Assembly: GCF_030811595.1 (NCBI RefSeq)
Contig: NZ_JAUSRB010000002.1
Coordinates: 5,642,001-5,706,000, forward strand
DNA: 64,000 nucleotides
From: Streptosporangium brasiliense
GTDB taxonomy: Bacteria > Actinomycetota > Actinomycetes > Streptosporangiales > Streptosporangiaceae
Direction of reading: 5' to 3'
Shown here: piece after piece, positions 17,085 through 25,446 of the stretch
Position numbering within the stretch: position 1 is the stretch's first letter
How the letters are laid out: each line of letters starts with the position of its first letter
Program-made: the position numbers and the translations under genes
Notes under the pieces: generated by a model
Told to the model about the DNA's origin: nothing
Databases searched by the model: none
The model's input: only the letters and a program-made list of their open reading frames with translations

Positions 17085-18113
17085 TCAGAGACGGTCCGGG
17101 GTGAGGGAGGCCCGGGTCAGCGGGGCCGAGGGGTCGGCGGCCAGGTCGAAGGGGGAGGGCGGGGCGCCCGCGGCGACCAGGAGACCCCCCACGGCGGCGA
17201 TCATCGCGCCGTTGTCGGTGCACAGCCGCGGGGACGGGATCCGCAGCGTGACGCCCGCGGCGCCGCACCGCTCGGCGGCGACCCGCCGGAGCCTGTGGTT
17301 CGCGGCGACCCCGCCGACGATCACCAGCGTGTCCACGCCGTGGGCCCGGCAGGCGTCGACGGCCTTGCGGGTCAGGACGTCGACCACGGCCTCCTGGAAG
17401 GAGGCGGCGACGTCCGGCACCGAGAACCCAGGACCGTCCCGCTCCACGTGCCGGGCGACGGCGCTCTTGAGCCCGGAGAAGGAGAAGTCGTAGCCGGCGC
17501 CGAGCATCGCGCGGGGGAAGTCGATCGCCCGGGGATCTCCGTCCCGTGCGGCCCTGTCGACGGCGGGACCGCCGGGGTAGGCGAGCCCGAGAATCCGCGC
17601 GATCTTGTCGAACGCCTCTCCCGCGGCGTCGTCGCGGGTGTCGCCGAGGTGGACGATCGGATCGCGTGCCAGGTCGCCGAGGAGCAGCAGCGAGGTGTGG
17701 CCGCCCGACACGATCAGCGCGACGGACCGCCGGGGCAGCGGACCGTGCTCCAGGGTGTCGGCGGCCACGTGCCCGGCCAGGTGGTGCACGCCGTACAGCG
17801 GCCGGTCCCAGGCGAGCGCGTAGGCCTTCGCGGCGGCCAGGCCGGTCTGCAGCGCGGTCGCCAGGCCGGGTCCCGAGGTGACGGCGACCGCGTCCAGCTC
17901 CGCGGGGCCGATCCCGGCCTGCCGGAACGCGGCCTCCACGCACGGGACCAGCGACTCCAGGTGCGCCCGGGCGGCGATCTCCGGCACCACTCCGCCGTAG
18001 CGCGCGTGCTCGTCCATCGAGGAGGCCAGCGCGGCGCCGATGAGCCTCCCGTCGGCCACGATTCCGACACCGGTCTCATCGCACGAGGTCTCGATCCCCA
18101 GAACGACCGCCAT
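17085..18113 (-). CDS. tsaD: tRNA N6-threonylcarbamoyladenosine transferase TsaD (Gcp/Kae1)
   Basis: 342 residues, normal family length. ASKHA fold with [14 protein letters not shown] at the N terminus, metal ligands in HHLAGH (about 110), SGGHTSL, nucleotide motif [17 protein letters not shown], and C-terminal [10 protein letters not shown] and TDNGAMIA. It transfers the threonylcarbamoyl group to A37 of ANN-decoding tRNAs, acting with TsaB and TsaE. The usual actinobacterial neighbours tsaE, tsaB, rimI and groES are absent; instead it is bracketed by a toxin-antitoxin pair and gene remnants. It may be a second copy. GAGGGTGGC precedes the ATG. Confidence 0.93.
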   Translation of the reverse strand: MAVVLGIETSCDETGVGIVADGRLIGAALASSMDEHARYGGVVPEIAARAHLESLVPCVEAAFRQAGIGPAELDAVAVTSGPGLATALQTGLAAAKAYALAWDRPLYGVHHLAGHVAADTLEHGPLPRRSVALIVSGGHTSLLLLGDLARDPIVHLGDTRDDAAGEAFDKIARILGLAYPGGPAVDRAARDGDPRAIDFPRAMLGAGYDFSFSGLKSAVARHVERDGPGFSVPDVAASFQEAVVDVLTRKAVDACRAHGVDTLVIVGGVAANHRLRRVAAERCGAAGVTLRIPSPRLCTDNGAMIAAVGGLLVAAGAPPSPFDLAADPSAPLTRASLTPDRL

Positions 18114-18131
18114 GCCACCCTCTTATCGCGA

Positions 18132-18146
18132 GTAGTTTGCAACTAC
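18132..18146. promoter_or_regulatory. MarR/HxlR-type operator-like palindrome upstream of tsaD
   Basis: GTAGTT-TGC-AACTAC, perfect 6-bp arms, 19-33 bp upstream of the tsaD start. Such TAGTTGCAACTA-like sites are typical of MarR-type binding. No MarR gene lies in this part of the window. Confidence 0.4.
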
Positions 18147-18183
18147 GAATGATAGGCGACAAGACGTGCCGGCGTTGTCCGGC

Positions 18184-18227
18184 CACGGACCGGGACCGGC
18201 TCGGTCACGGACCGGGACCGGCTCGGC
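18184..18227. repeat. 22-bp tandem duplication
   Basis: Two copies of a unit beginning CACGGACCGGGACCGGCTCG, at 18184-18205 and 18206-18227, in the gap between tsaD and the next gene. Non-coding. Confidence 0.8.
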
Positions 18228-18310
18228 CACCGAGCCGGGCGAGTTCCCGCGGTCAAGGCGGGTACGGCTGCGGTCGGAGGACGCCGGGCTCCGCGCTCCT
18301 GGCAGGCCGG

Positions 18311-18760
18311 TCAGGCGCCGCGCCGGTCGTTCAGCTTCACCGCCACCTCCCGGGCGAGCTGCCCGAGCTGCTCCTTGGGGTAGACGCCGCACAGCTCGTC
18401 CAGCAGCGCGGCCACGACGAACCTCTCCGTGTCGTCCAGCAGCGCGAGCCGGTCCCCGGTCCCGTTCTTCTCGATCCAGGTGCGCAGGAAGGCCTCGTAG
18501 CCTTCGCGGGGGATCGGCTGCCCGTTGGTGTCGCGCACCGTGATGGCCGGCCGGGCCGAGTCGAAGCCGTACAGTCCGGCTCGACGCCCAGCCCGTAGGT
18601 ACCAGACCGCGTCCACCATGGCGTCCGCGCGCTCCTGCTCGGTCAGCTCCTCCCACGTCGGGTGGAGCATCCCCTCGTGGGCGAGCTGCTGGCGCGCCGC
18701 GGCGAGCCGCTCGGCGTGCTCGCGCTCGGCATCGTCGGCGTATGGGAAGGCGATGGGCAC
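18311..18760 (-). CDS. hypothetical protein
   Basis: 149 residues from GTG 18760, which has AGAGGA 8 nt upstream. Mostly helical and acidic: DAEREHAERLAAARQQLAHE, WEELTEQERADAMVDAVWYLRAG, TERFVVAALLDELCGVYPKEQLGQLAREVAVKLNDRRGA. No membrane segment, signal or Cys motif. I do not recognise the family. The same frame runs open upstream into the arginine-deiminase remnant, but the ribosome-binding site and loss of similarity argue for the start given. Confidence 0.7.
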   Translation of the reverse strand: MPIAFPYADDAEREHAERLAAARQQLAHEGMLHPTWEELTEQERADAMVDAVWYLRAGRRAGLYGFDSARPAITVRDTNGQPIPREGYEAFLRTWIEKNGTGDRLALLDDTERFVVAALLDELCGVYPKEQLGQLAREVAVKLNDRRGA

Positions 18761-18964
18761 GGGGGCTGTCCTCTCCGCCGGGCGTATTCGGATACTGGTC
18801 CCGACGTATGTGCGGGGGTACGTTTTTTCCGCCCTCAGCATTGCAGACTCCGCGGCTCCCGAGAGGACCTTGCCCCATCTTCGGGGCGTCTGTCGGATCG
18901 CCTGCGACACCCTGACCTGCCGTAGGACGCGAGGGCCGCGACCGGGCTGCAGAGGCCGTACAGG

Positions 18965-19122
18965 CTGCGCCCGGCGGACCCGCAGCACGTCGTAGAGCAG
19001 ATCGTCTTTCCGGAGGGTGTCAGCCGCTTCGGGCTCAGCCCCGGACGGTGAACGATCACCTTCCGGAGCCTGCCGACCTCCGGACCGACCCCGTACTCCG
19101 TCCCGTACTCCGTGGCCGTCAC
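18965..19122 (-). pseudogene. arcA: frameshifted 5' fragment of arginine deiminase
   Basis: From GTG 19122 one frame reads VGPEVGRLRKVIVHRPGLSP then KRLTPSG, the conserved N terminus of arginine deiminase (VGRLRxVIVHRPGLELxRLTP). At about 19009 the similarity switches frame (consistent with one missing base) and continues KDDLLYDVLRVRRAQ, matching (D)ELLFDDVLWVxRAQ. After that similarity is lost. Only about 55 of some 410 codons remain, so this is a dead remnant. Confidence 0.75.
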
Positions 19123-19363
19123 GCCTCCCGTCCGTGAACCAGCCCCATGTCCGCAGGCGCACGGCGGAGCCCGCACGTGATTCCAGGAAGACCGGTGAAC
19201 CCACGGCGGCCCATGCTGACTACGCGACGGTGATCCCCCGGGTCACCCTTGCCGGGCCGCGTATCCGGGCTGGGTACCAAGGAAACCCTCTCTACCAGCG
19301 CATATGTGGCTGCATGCCCCAATCGTGATCCGCCCGGGCCGCGCGGATGATTCGGGTCGCGGA

Positions 19364-21352
19364 TCAGTTGGTGTGGGGGTTGGGGAGATGGTCGCCCACG
19401 TGGCCGATCCAGATCTTGCCGGTGCTGCCGCCCGAGTCGTCGTGGAAGTGGATCCGGGGCGCCGGACAGCCGCCTTTGCGGATCTTGATGTGTGCCTCCA
19501 TCAGCACCTTGCCCGAGGGGTGCACCTCCAGAGGGACGGCGAAGGTCCGCCTCATGCTGTATTTGCCGTTGGTGTTCACGGTCCGGGACTCGCTCATGGC
19601 GACCATCCCCGCCGGGATCGTGAGCCGGGCGGCGCTCCTGCACCAGTCGAAGAACCCGCCGGCGAACTCGCCCGACGACCTGGCCCGCGCGAACGCGTCC
19701 AGCGCCCGTAGGGCGTCCCAGGTCTTGGAGGCCCAGACCCGCGCGAGCGTGGGGTAGGCGAGGTCGAGTTTCGCCGCCTCCGTGTCGGTGTCGCCGATCT
19801 CCACGTGGGCAAGCGTCTCCCGGGCCATGTTCAGGGCGTCCATGAGACTCGTCGGCTCGAACGCGGGCCTGTCGGCGGACAGGCCGAAGGCGGGCTGGCC
19901 GGCCTCGGCCAGCCTGGCCTCCAGCCAGTGGACCCGCTCCTGGAGTTTGCGGGCGCCCGCGACGGCCTCGGCGTATTCCTGCTGGAGGATCTCGTGCTCG
20001 GCGCGGAGCCGGTCGATCTCGCCCGCCGTACGGCCGTTGCCGCCCTCCGGTCCGGCCGGAGGGCGGTCGCGGCCCGGCCGTACGGCGATGAGATCGCGCA
20101 GTCCATCGACACGCGCGCCGAGGGTGCGCATCTGGCGCAGGATCTCCCTGTTGTCCGTCCCGTTCCCCGCCGACGAGACCGTGAGGTCGAGCGCCGCGTC
20201 GAGCTCTCCCCGCAGCTCCTTGACCACGACGGCGGCGACCGCCTGGGCGAGCTCGGCCACCTCGGAGGCGGGCCGTCCGGTCCCGGCGTCCTCCGGCTCC
20301 GTGGCGGCCGCGGCGTCCTCCGGCCCCGCGGCAGCCCCGGCGGCCCCGGCGGCCACGGCGGGCTCCTCGACGGGCACGGCCGTCGCGGCGACGGGTCCGG
20401 GACGGACGGTCATCGCCATCATCCGGCGGCGCAACTCCTCCCGGGCCGAGCCGGCCGGCGCCGGTCTCGGCGCCACCGCCGCGGCGATGTCGCCGGGCTG
20501 CGCCTTGCCCGCCAGGATCCTGGAGACCACCTGGTAGGCGCGCTGGAGGTCGTCGGGGAGGGGACGGCGGGCGGTCTCGCCGATGGCGCCGCCCGCCACC
20601 AGTTCGAGGGCCTGACCGCCCTGTCTGCGGAGCATCGGGCCGCCCATCGGACGGTGCCGGTAGGGGTAGCACTCGGCGGCCGGATCGAAGGGCGCCACGT
20701 AGGTGCGGATGCCCGCGCCGAACACGCCGAGCTCGGAGCCCATCGTCCCGTTGAAGCGGTCCTGGGCGCGTAGGTCGGCGAGACGCACGACCACGCCGGC
20801 CCCGGCGACCGCACCGGCCAGGTGCTCGGCCCTGGCCCGGACGCCCTGCGGATCCTGTGGGTCGGCCGACACGACGATCACCGGGACCCGGCGGTCGCGC
20901 TCGGCGAGCAGGTGGACCAGCCGGTGGACGCCGTCCTCGTCGACCGCGTCCGCGGTGTCCGTCAGGTGCACCGCTCCGTCGGTGATCCGCGCGGTACGCA
21001 GGTACGCCTGGACGAAGTCCGGGGCGTGCCCGTCGTGGCTCTCGCCGTCCCCCTCGACCCGGACGACCACCCAGCCGGTCATCCCGGCCACCGACTCCGC
21101 GTAGGTGACCTGCGTGCGCAGCGGCCCTCTCCCGCCGGTCTCCTCCAGGACATACCGGCCGCAGTCGACTTTGCGGTCCATGCGGGCCCTGACGCCGTCC
21201 GCCTCGAACTCCTGAGAGGGCCTGCCCTGCTCCGGCGCGGGGAGTCCCTTCGTCACGAGCCAGTCTCCGAAGGTACGGCGGAGCCGGAGGGAGATGGGGG
21301 CGGTCTTGTCGCGGAGGACCGCTTGGTAGAGACGATTCGAGTTCGGGGGCAT
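19364..21352 (-). CDS. large multi-domain protein of unknown function with coiled coil and conserved C-terminal module
   Basis: 662 residues from ATG 21352. Residues about 1-270 form an alpha/beta region (NRLYQAVLRDKTAPISLRLR, FGDWLVTKGLPAPEQG, VPVIVVSADP). About 270-400 contains an HxRPMGGP segment and an Ala/Pro/Glu-rich low-complexity linker. About 405-545 is predicted helical/coiled coil (EILRQMRTLGARVDGLRDLI, EIDRLRAEHEILQQEYAEAV). The last 110 residues are compact and rich in conserved-looking aromatics and His: TWDALRALDAFARA, GFFDWCRSA, then APRIHFHDDSGGSTGKIWIG and HVGDHLPNPHTN. No signal peptide. The layout (sensor-like N terminus, coiled coil, small C-terminal module) resembles bacterial conflict or effector proteins, but I cannot name it. 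Confidence 0.8.
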   Translation of the reverse strand: MPPNSNRLYQAVLRDKTAPISLRLRRTFGDWLVTKGLPAPEQGRPSQEFEADGVRARMDRKVDCGRYVLEETGGRGPLRTQVTYAESVAGMTGWVVVRVEGDGESHDGHAPDFVQAYLRTARITDGAVHLTDTADAVDEDGVHRLVHLLAERDRRVPVIVVSADPQDPQGVRARAEHLAGAVAGAGVVVRLADLRAQDRFNGTMGSELGVFGAGIRTYVAPFDPAAECYPYRHRPMGGPMLRRQGGQALELVAGGAIGETARRPLPDDLQRAYQVVSRILAGKAQPGDIAAAVAPRPAPAGSAREELRRRMMAMTVRPGPVAATAVPVEEPAVAAGAAGAAAGPEDAAAATEPEDAGTGRPASEVAELAQAVAAVVVKELRGELDAALDLTVSSAGNGTDNREILRQMRTLGARVDGLRDLIAVRPGRDRPPAGPEGGNGRTAGEIDRLRAEHEILQQEYAEAVAGARKLQERVHWLEARLAEAGQPAFGLSADRPAFEPTSLMDALNMARETLAHVEIGDTDTEAAKLDLAYPTLARVWASKTWDALRALDAFARARSSGEFAGGFFDWCRSAARLTIPAGMVAMSESRTVNTNGKYSMRRTFAVPLEVHPSGKVLMEAHIKIRKGGCPAPRIHFHDDSGGSTGKIWIGHVGDHLPNPHTN

Positions 21353-21754
21353 GAGGCACGTTATCCAGCCATGTGAGGGTACGGCCTGCCGAATGAGGAG
21401 AGCCGTGCCCGAATGGTGGGGCGGGGGGGTCGGCCGGCGGCCGGGCCGGGCCGGCCGGGGACCGGCCGTGCGGTCATGCTCCGGTGCGGAGAGGCGGCCG
21501 GCGGTTCCGGAGGGCCGGCTCCCGGGCAGCTCACCGTCCTGGCGGATCGTCACCGTGTCAGGGGGATCGCGGCCCTCGGACCGTGACGGGCCGCGCCGCG
21601 CGGGCGGTCACGGCCGGAGGCCGGTCACCGGCGGTTGTCCGGCACCGGGTGGTGGGCCGCCGGTCCTGGCCGTGGCCGGGCGCAGGCATGACTTCCGGCA
21701 CCGGGCGGTGGGGGCCCGGTGCCGGGCGGCCTGTCCGGCGCTGGCGCCGTCGTG
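21353..21754. other. non-coding, low-complexity GC-rich stretch
   Basis: No frame with recognisable content. Contains recurrent GTCACGGCCGG-, CCGGCACCGGG- and CGGTGCCGGGCGG-like words, possible stem-loops downstream of the 94-residue secreted peptide gene. Confidence 0.5.
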
Positions 21755-22039
21755 TCAGTTGTCGATGCCGCCGCCGCTGCCGCCGCGGGTTACGCTGTCG
21801 TCGCTGATGCCGCCGCCGCCGCCACCGCCACCGCCGCTGCCGTGCCGGGCGTAGCACCTGGCCGGATTCTTGTGCTTCGAGCAGGGCTTCGCCGCCGAGA
21901 CGAGGGTGGAGGCCGTGGAGACGGTGGAGGCCATGGGGACGGTGTCGGCGCCGGCGGGCTGAGCCGGCACCGTCGCGGGCACGATGAGCGCGGAGGCCCC
22001 TATCACCCCGGATACGAGAGCGTTCCTGACTTTGATCAT
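21755..22039 (-). CDS. small secreted Gly-rich peptide
   Basis: 94 residues. Signal peptide MIKVRNALVSGVIGASALIV with AQPAGA as probable cleavage site. The mature part of about 60 residues has Ala/Ser/Thr-rich repeats (STVSTASTLVSAA), then KPCSKHKNPARCYARHG with a single Cys pair, then a run of nine glycines and a GGSGGGIDN end. GGTGAGC precedes the ATG. Could be a disulphide-bonded secreted peptide or surface protein; no family recognised. Upstream 22040-22337 has no gene. Confidence 0.7.
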   Translation of the reverse strand: MIKVRNALVSGVIGASALIVPATVPAQPAGADTVPMASTVSTASTLVSAAKPCSKHKNPARCYARHGSGGGGGGGGGISDDSVTRGGSGGGIDN

Positions 22040-22337
22040 GACAGCTCACCCCATGTCTAATCAGTTGCGCCCTGGGCGATGCCCGGGCTGGCGGAATGCC
22101 GGACCGGTGCCGCACACGGCACCGATGCGGCGGAGAGCCGGAATTCCACGGTAGACGGCGGGCGCTCCGGGGGTCATCCAGGTGCGTCCAAAGCCTTGGG
22201 AGGCTCCGATTACCCTCCGGTGACGGACAGGCACGGCAGGAGGGGGTCCGGTCACACACGGTTATCGTCGCTGACCGGAGGCCCGGGGCCCGAAGGGGTG
22301 CCGCCGGGACCGGATCGCAATGTCCCGGTAGGTCGCC

Positions 22338-22498
22338 GCGGCCGCTCCGTTCCCGGCCGCTCCCGGTGACCCGCTCCCGGCCGCTTCCGGCTGCTTCTGG
22401 CCGCTCCTGGTGACCCGCTCCCGATGGCTTCGCTTCCGGCTGCTCCCGATGACCCGTTCCCGGCAGCCAGTTCCCGGCGGTCCGCTCCCGGCCGCCGG
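22338..22498. repeat. degenerate GCTCCCGG-type repeat cluster
   Basis: At least ten variants of GCTCCCGGCCGCT / GCTCCCGGTGACCC / GCTTCCGGCTGCT follow each other directly behind the TetR stop codon at 22499. Non-coding and probably slippage-derived. Confidence 0.65.
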
Positions 22499-23263
22499 TC
22501 AGCCGGCGGTCTCTGCGCCGCGCTCGGCGGCGAGCCGGAGGGTCTCCTCCGACAGCGGCGCGAGCAGCAGCGCGGCGACCAGGTCGACGAGGTGGCTGAC
22601 GAACAGCCGGTCGTCGGGGTGCGGCCCCGAGCGGGCCCGCCGGCCGAGCTCCACCATGGTGAACCGGATGGCCACCAGCCGCCGGTGCAGCCGGACCGCG
22701 TCCTCCTGGAGCAGCGGCGCGGCCAGCCGCCGCCAGCGGTGGATGCTGGCGGCGGGGTCGTCCTGCTCCGCCGTGGCCAGTGAGGCTCCCGGGTGGCCGA
22801 TGAGCTCGGCCATGATGCGCAGGTAGGCCGGGCCGCCGTCGGGGTCGGCCAGTTTGGCGGCCGGCGGGCGGACGAGGGCGGCGGCCAGCGCGAGCACCTG
22901 GGGATACGCCGGTGGGCCGGAGGGCGGGCGCGTCCGCGGGTCCGTGGGCTCGGCGCCGGTGGGCTCGGCGGCTGGTGTCCCGGTGTCGGTGGGCGAGGGC
23001 GTCCGCGGCTGTCCGGGGCCGCCGCCTCTCTCGTAGTCGTCGAGCATGGCGTGCCGTCGCGCGTCCACGTCGCCGCCGTGCTTGCCGAGTACGGCGCGGA
23101 GCAGCCCGGCCCGGTCTCCGAAGTGGTACTGCAGCGCGGTCGCGTTGCGCGCCCCCGAGGTCCGGACGATCTCGTTCAGGCTGACGGCCCCGATGCCCCG
23201 GGTGGAGAACAGCTCCTCCGCCGCGGTGATCAACCGCTCCCGGGTCCCAGCCGGCCGTGTCAT
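22499..23263 (-). CDS. TetR/AcrR family transcriptional regulator
   Basis: 254 residues from ATG 23263 (a GTG four codons upstream is possible). HTH region: TRERLITAAEELFSTRGIGA, VSLNEIVRTSGARNATALQYHFGDRAGLL. A Pro/Thr/Glu-rich linker of about 50 residues (PSPTDTGTPAAEPTGAEPTD) sits before the ligand-binding domain and is unusual for the family. Divergent from the acyl-CoA dehydrogenase, with palindromes between them; likely its repressor. Confidence 0.9.
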   Translation of the reverse strand: MTRPAGTRERLITAAEELFSTRGIGAVSLNEIVRTSGARNATALQYHFGDRAGLLRAVLGKHGGDVDARRHAMLDDYERGGGPGQPRTPSPTDTGTPAAEPTGAEPTDPRTRPPSGPPAYPQVLALAAALVRPPAAKLADPDGGPAYLRIMAELIGHPGASLATAEQDDPAASIHRWRRLAAPLLQEDAVRLHRRLVAIRFTMVELGRRARSGPHPDDRLFVSHLVDLVAALLLAPLSEETLRLAAERGAETAG

Positions 23264-23285
23264 CGCGCTTCCCACCGTTGACCGT

Positions 23286-23317
23286 TAATGCGATCACATT
23301 ATAGGTTCGCGCCGAAC
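23286..23317. promoter_or_regulatory. two palindromes in the TetR/acyl-CoA dehydrogenase divergent promoter
   Basis: TAATG-CGATCA-CATTA (23286-23301, 5-bp perfect arms) and GTTCG-CGC-CGAAC (23305-23317, 5-bp perfect arms), adjacent in the 90-bp gap. Candidate TetR operator(s) controlling both genes. Confidence 0.5.
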
Positions 23318-23353
23318 AGAACATTATTCGGACGGCCTGTCAGAGGAGGCGCC

Positions 23354-24637
23354 ATGTGGGACTTCTCCACCGAGCCGGAGTTCCAGGAGAAGCTCGACTG
23401 GATGGACGCCTTCATCCGTGACGAGGTCGAGCCGCTCGACCTGGCCTTCGGTGGGCACGCCTACCGGGACATGGACGACAGGCTGCGCGAGATCGTCGGG
23501 CCGCTCAAGCAGCAGGTCAAGGACCGGGGGCTGTGGGCCTGCCACCTGGGCCCCGAACTGGGCGGCCAGGGATACGGCCAGCTCAAGCTGGCTCTGATGA
23601 ACGAGCTCATCGGCCGGTCCGGCTGGGCGCCGGTCGTCTTCGGCTGCCAGGCGCCCGACACCGGCAACGCGGAGATCATCGCGATGTACGGCACCGCCGA
23701 GCAGAAGGAGCGCTACCTCCAGCCGCTGCTGGACGGCGAGTGCTTCTCGGCCTATTCGATGACCGAGCCGCACGCGGGCGCCGACCCGCGCCTGTTCCGC
23801 TGCCGTGCCGTACGGGACGCCTCCGGGGGCTGGGTCATCAGTGGTGAGAAGTACTTCACCTCCAACGCCTCCTCGGCGACCTTCCTGATCGTGATGGCGG
23901 TGACCGACCCCGAGGCCCATCCTTACAGGCGGATGTCGATGTTCCTCGTCCCGGCCGACACCCCGGGCGTCGAGATCCTGCGCGACATCGGCACGATCGG
24001 CGAGCGGCCCGGCCACGGCGCGCACGCCCACATCCGCTACGACGACGTCCGGGTCCCGGCGGAGGCGCTGCTGGGTGAGGAGGGTGGCGCCTTCGCCGTC
24101 TCCCAGGCCCGGCTGGGCGGCGGGCGCATCCACCACTCGATGCGCACGGTCGCGGCGGTGAAGAAGGCCTTCGACATGATGTGTGAGCGGGTGCTGTCCA
24201 GGCGGACGCACGACGGGCTGCTGGCCGACAAGCAGCTGGTGCAGGCCGCGATCGCCGACTCCTACATCCAGATCCAGCAGTTCCGGCTGATGGTCCTGCA
24301 CACCGCGTGGCTGATCGACCGGTCCTCGACCAGGGAGGCGCGCACCCAGATCGCGGCCTGCAAGGTCGCCGCCGCCCGTGTCTTCCACGACGTCGTCTAT
24401 CGCGCGATGCACATCCACGGCGCGCTCGGCGTCTCCAACGAGACGCCCCTGGCCAGGCTCTGGCAGAGCGCGCCGCTGATGGGCATCATGGACGGCCCCA
24501 CCGAGGTGCACCTGGCCTCCATCTCCCGGCGCGTGCTGCGCGGCTACTCCCCGGCCGAGGGGCCCTGGCCGACGGAGTTCCTCCCCGACAGGGTCGCCGC
24601 GGCGCGGGCCAAGTACGGGCTGCCCGAGAACGGCTGA
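23354..24637 (+). CDS. acyl-CoA dehydrogenase (ACAD10/11-like)
   Basis: 427 residues. WDFSTEPEFQEKLDWMDAFI, the FAD/substrate segment AYSMTEPHAGADP, VISGEKYFTSNASSA, and the C-terminal YRAMHIHGALGVSNETPLARLWQSAP with DGPTEVHLASISRR. Length and motifs fit the ACAD10/11-type branch. It oxidises an acyl-CoA to the 2-enoyl-CoA, passing electrons to ETF; the acyl substrate is not readable. AGAGGAGGC lies 4-5 nt before the ATG. Single-gene unit under the divergent TetR. Confidence 0.93.
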   Translation: MWDFSTEPEFQEKLDWMDAFIRDEVEPLDLAFGGHAYRDMDDRLREIVGPLKQQVKDRGLWACHLGPELGGQGYGQLKLALMNELIGRSGWAPVVFGCQAPDTGNAEIIAMYGTAEQKERYLQPLLDGECFSAYSMTEPHAGADPRLFRCRAVRDASGGWVISGEKYFTSNASSATFLIVMAVTDPEAHPYRRMSMFLVPADTPGVEILRDIGTIGERPGHGAHAHIRYDDVRVPAEALLGEEGGAFAVSQARLGGGRIHHSMRTVAAVKKAFDMMCERVLSRRTHDGLLADKQLVQAAIADSYIQIQQFRLMVLHTAWLIDRSSTREARTQIAACKVAAARVFHDVVYRAMHIHGALGVSNETPLARLWQSAPLMGIMDGPTEVHLASISRRVLRGYSPAEGPWPTEFLPDRVAAARAKYGLPENG

Positions 24638-24650
24638 CGGGCCGCGCTCC

Positions 24651-24666
24651 GGCGGCCGGCGCCGCC
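24651..24666 (+). terminator. short GC hairpin after the acyl-CoA dehydrogenase
   Basis: GGCGGC-CGGC-GCCGCC, 6-bp perfect stem, starting 14 bp behind the stop codon; no T-tract. Confidence 0.4.
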
Positions 24667-24698
24667 CCCGGCCCGCCCCGGCTTGAAGGTGGGCCGAA

Positions 24699-24727
24699 CC
24701 GCTATGTATACATTGCATACATAGCGG
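24699..24727. promoter_or_regulatory. 29-bp perfect palindrome, GntR autoregulatory operator
   Basis: Arms CCGCTATGTAT and ATACATAGCGG (11 bp, perfect) flank ACATTGC. The core TGTATAC..GCATACA is typical of FadR/FCD-type GntR operators. It ends 13 bp before the GntR start and overlaps its promoter/RBS region, so direct autorepression is expected. Confidence 0.8.
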
Positions 24728-24740
24728 CGGAAGGGGAGCG

Positions 24741-25385
24741 ATGCACGGCGACACCGTCTACCGGCGGCTGCGCGAGCAGATCGTGGCGGGGCACTACCCG
24801 CCGGGCGAGCGGCTCACCGAGCTGTCGGCGAGCGCGGCGCTGGAGGTGAGCCGCACACCCGTCCGCGAGGCGCTGCGCCGGCTGGAGAGCGACGGCCTGG
24901 TGCGGAGCACGGGCCGGGGCGTGGTGGTGACCGGGCTGTCGCCGGACTCCCTGGACCACGCCTACGCGGTGCGGGCGGCCCTGGAGACGCTCACCGCCGA
25001 GCTGGCCGCCGACCGGCAGCGGGACGGGCGGATCCCGCCCGCGGCCCTGGCGGAGCTGGAGGACAGCGCGCGCCGGCTCGAACAGGTCACCGCCGCCGGA
25101 GACCTCGACCGCGCCATCGGGCTGAACCGCGACTTCCACCGGACGGTGGCCGAGCTCGCCGGCAACCCGATCGCGCTGGAGACCCTCGACCGTCTCTGGG
25201 ACCAGATCATCGTCTCCACCCGGGCGACCCTGACCGCCCCGGAGCGTCCGGAGGCGGTGGCCGACGAGCACCGGCGGCTCCTGGCGGCGATCAGGGACGG
25301 CCGGCGCGAGCTCGCCGGCCGGATCGCCGGCGACCACGCGCGTGCCACCGGCGCCGCCCGCACCCGCACGTCCCCGGCGTCATAG
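24741..25385 (+). CDS. GntR family regulator (FadR/FCD subfamily)
   Basis: 214 residues. Winged helix VYRRLREQIVAGHYPPGERL, ALEVSRTPVREALRRLESDG, then an all-helical FCD domain with metal/ligand positions in NRDFHRTVAELAGN, VADEHRRLL and AGDHARAT. GGGGAGCG precedes the ATG. Expected to bind the palindrome just upstream and regulate the OsmC and molybdenum-hydroxylase genes that follow in the same direction (gaps 61 and 76 bp). The effector is probably a small carboxylic acid, as for most FCD proteins. Confidence 0.93.
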   Translation: MHGDTVYRRLREQIVAGHYPPGERLTELSASAALEVSRTPVREALRRLESDGLVRSTGRGVVVTGLSPDSLDHAYAVRAALETLTAELAADRQRDGRIPPAALAELEDSARRLEQVTAAGDLDRAIGLNRDFHRTVAELAGNPIALETLDRLWDQIIVSTRATLTAPERPEAVADEHRRLLAAIRDGRRELAGRIAGDHARATGAARTRTSPAS

Positions 25386-25446
25386 CGCCGGTGCGACGGT
25401 CGACGACAAGATGGCCGGCGGAAGGCCGCCGGGGAAGGAGAAGGCG

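Noticed and set aside
22338-22498. CRISPR-like array
   Set aside because: The repeats are short, degenerate and without spacers of regular length; simple slippage explains them.
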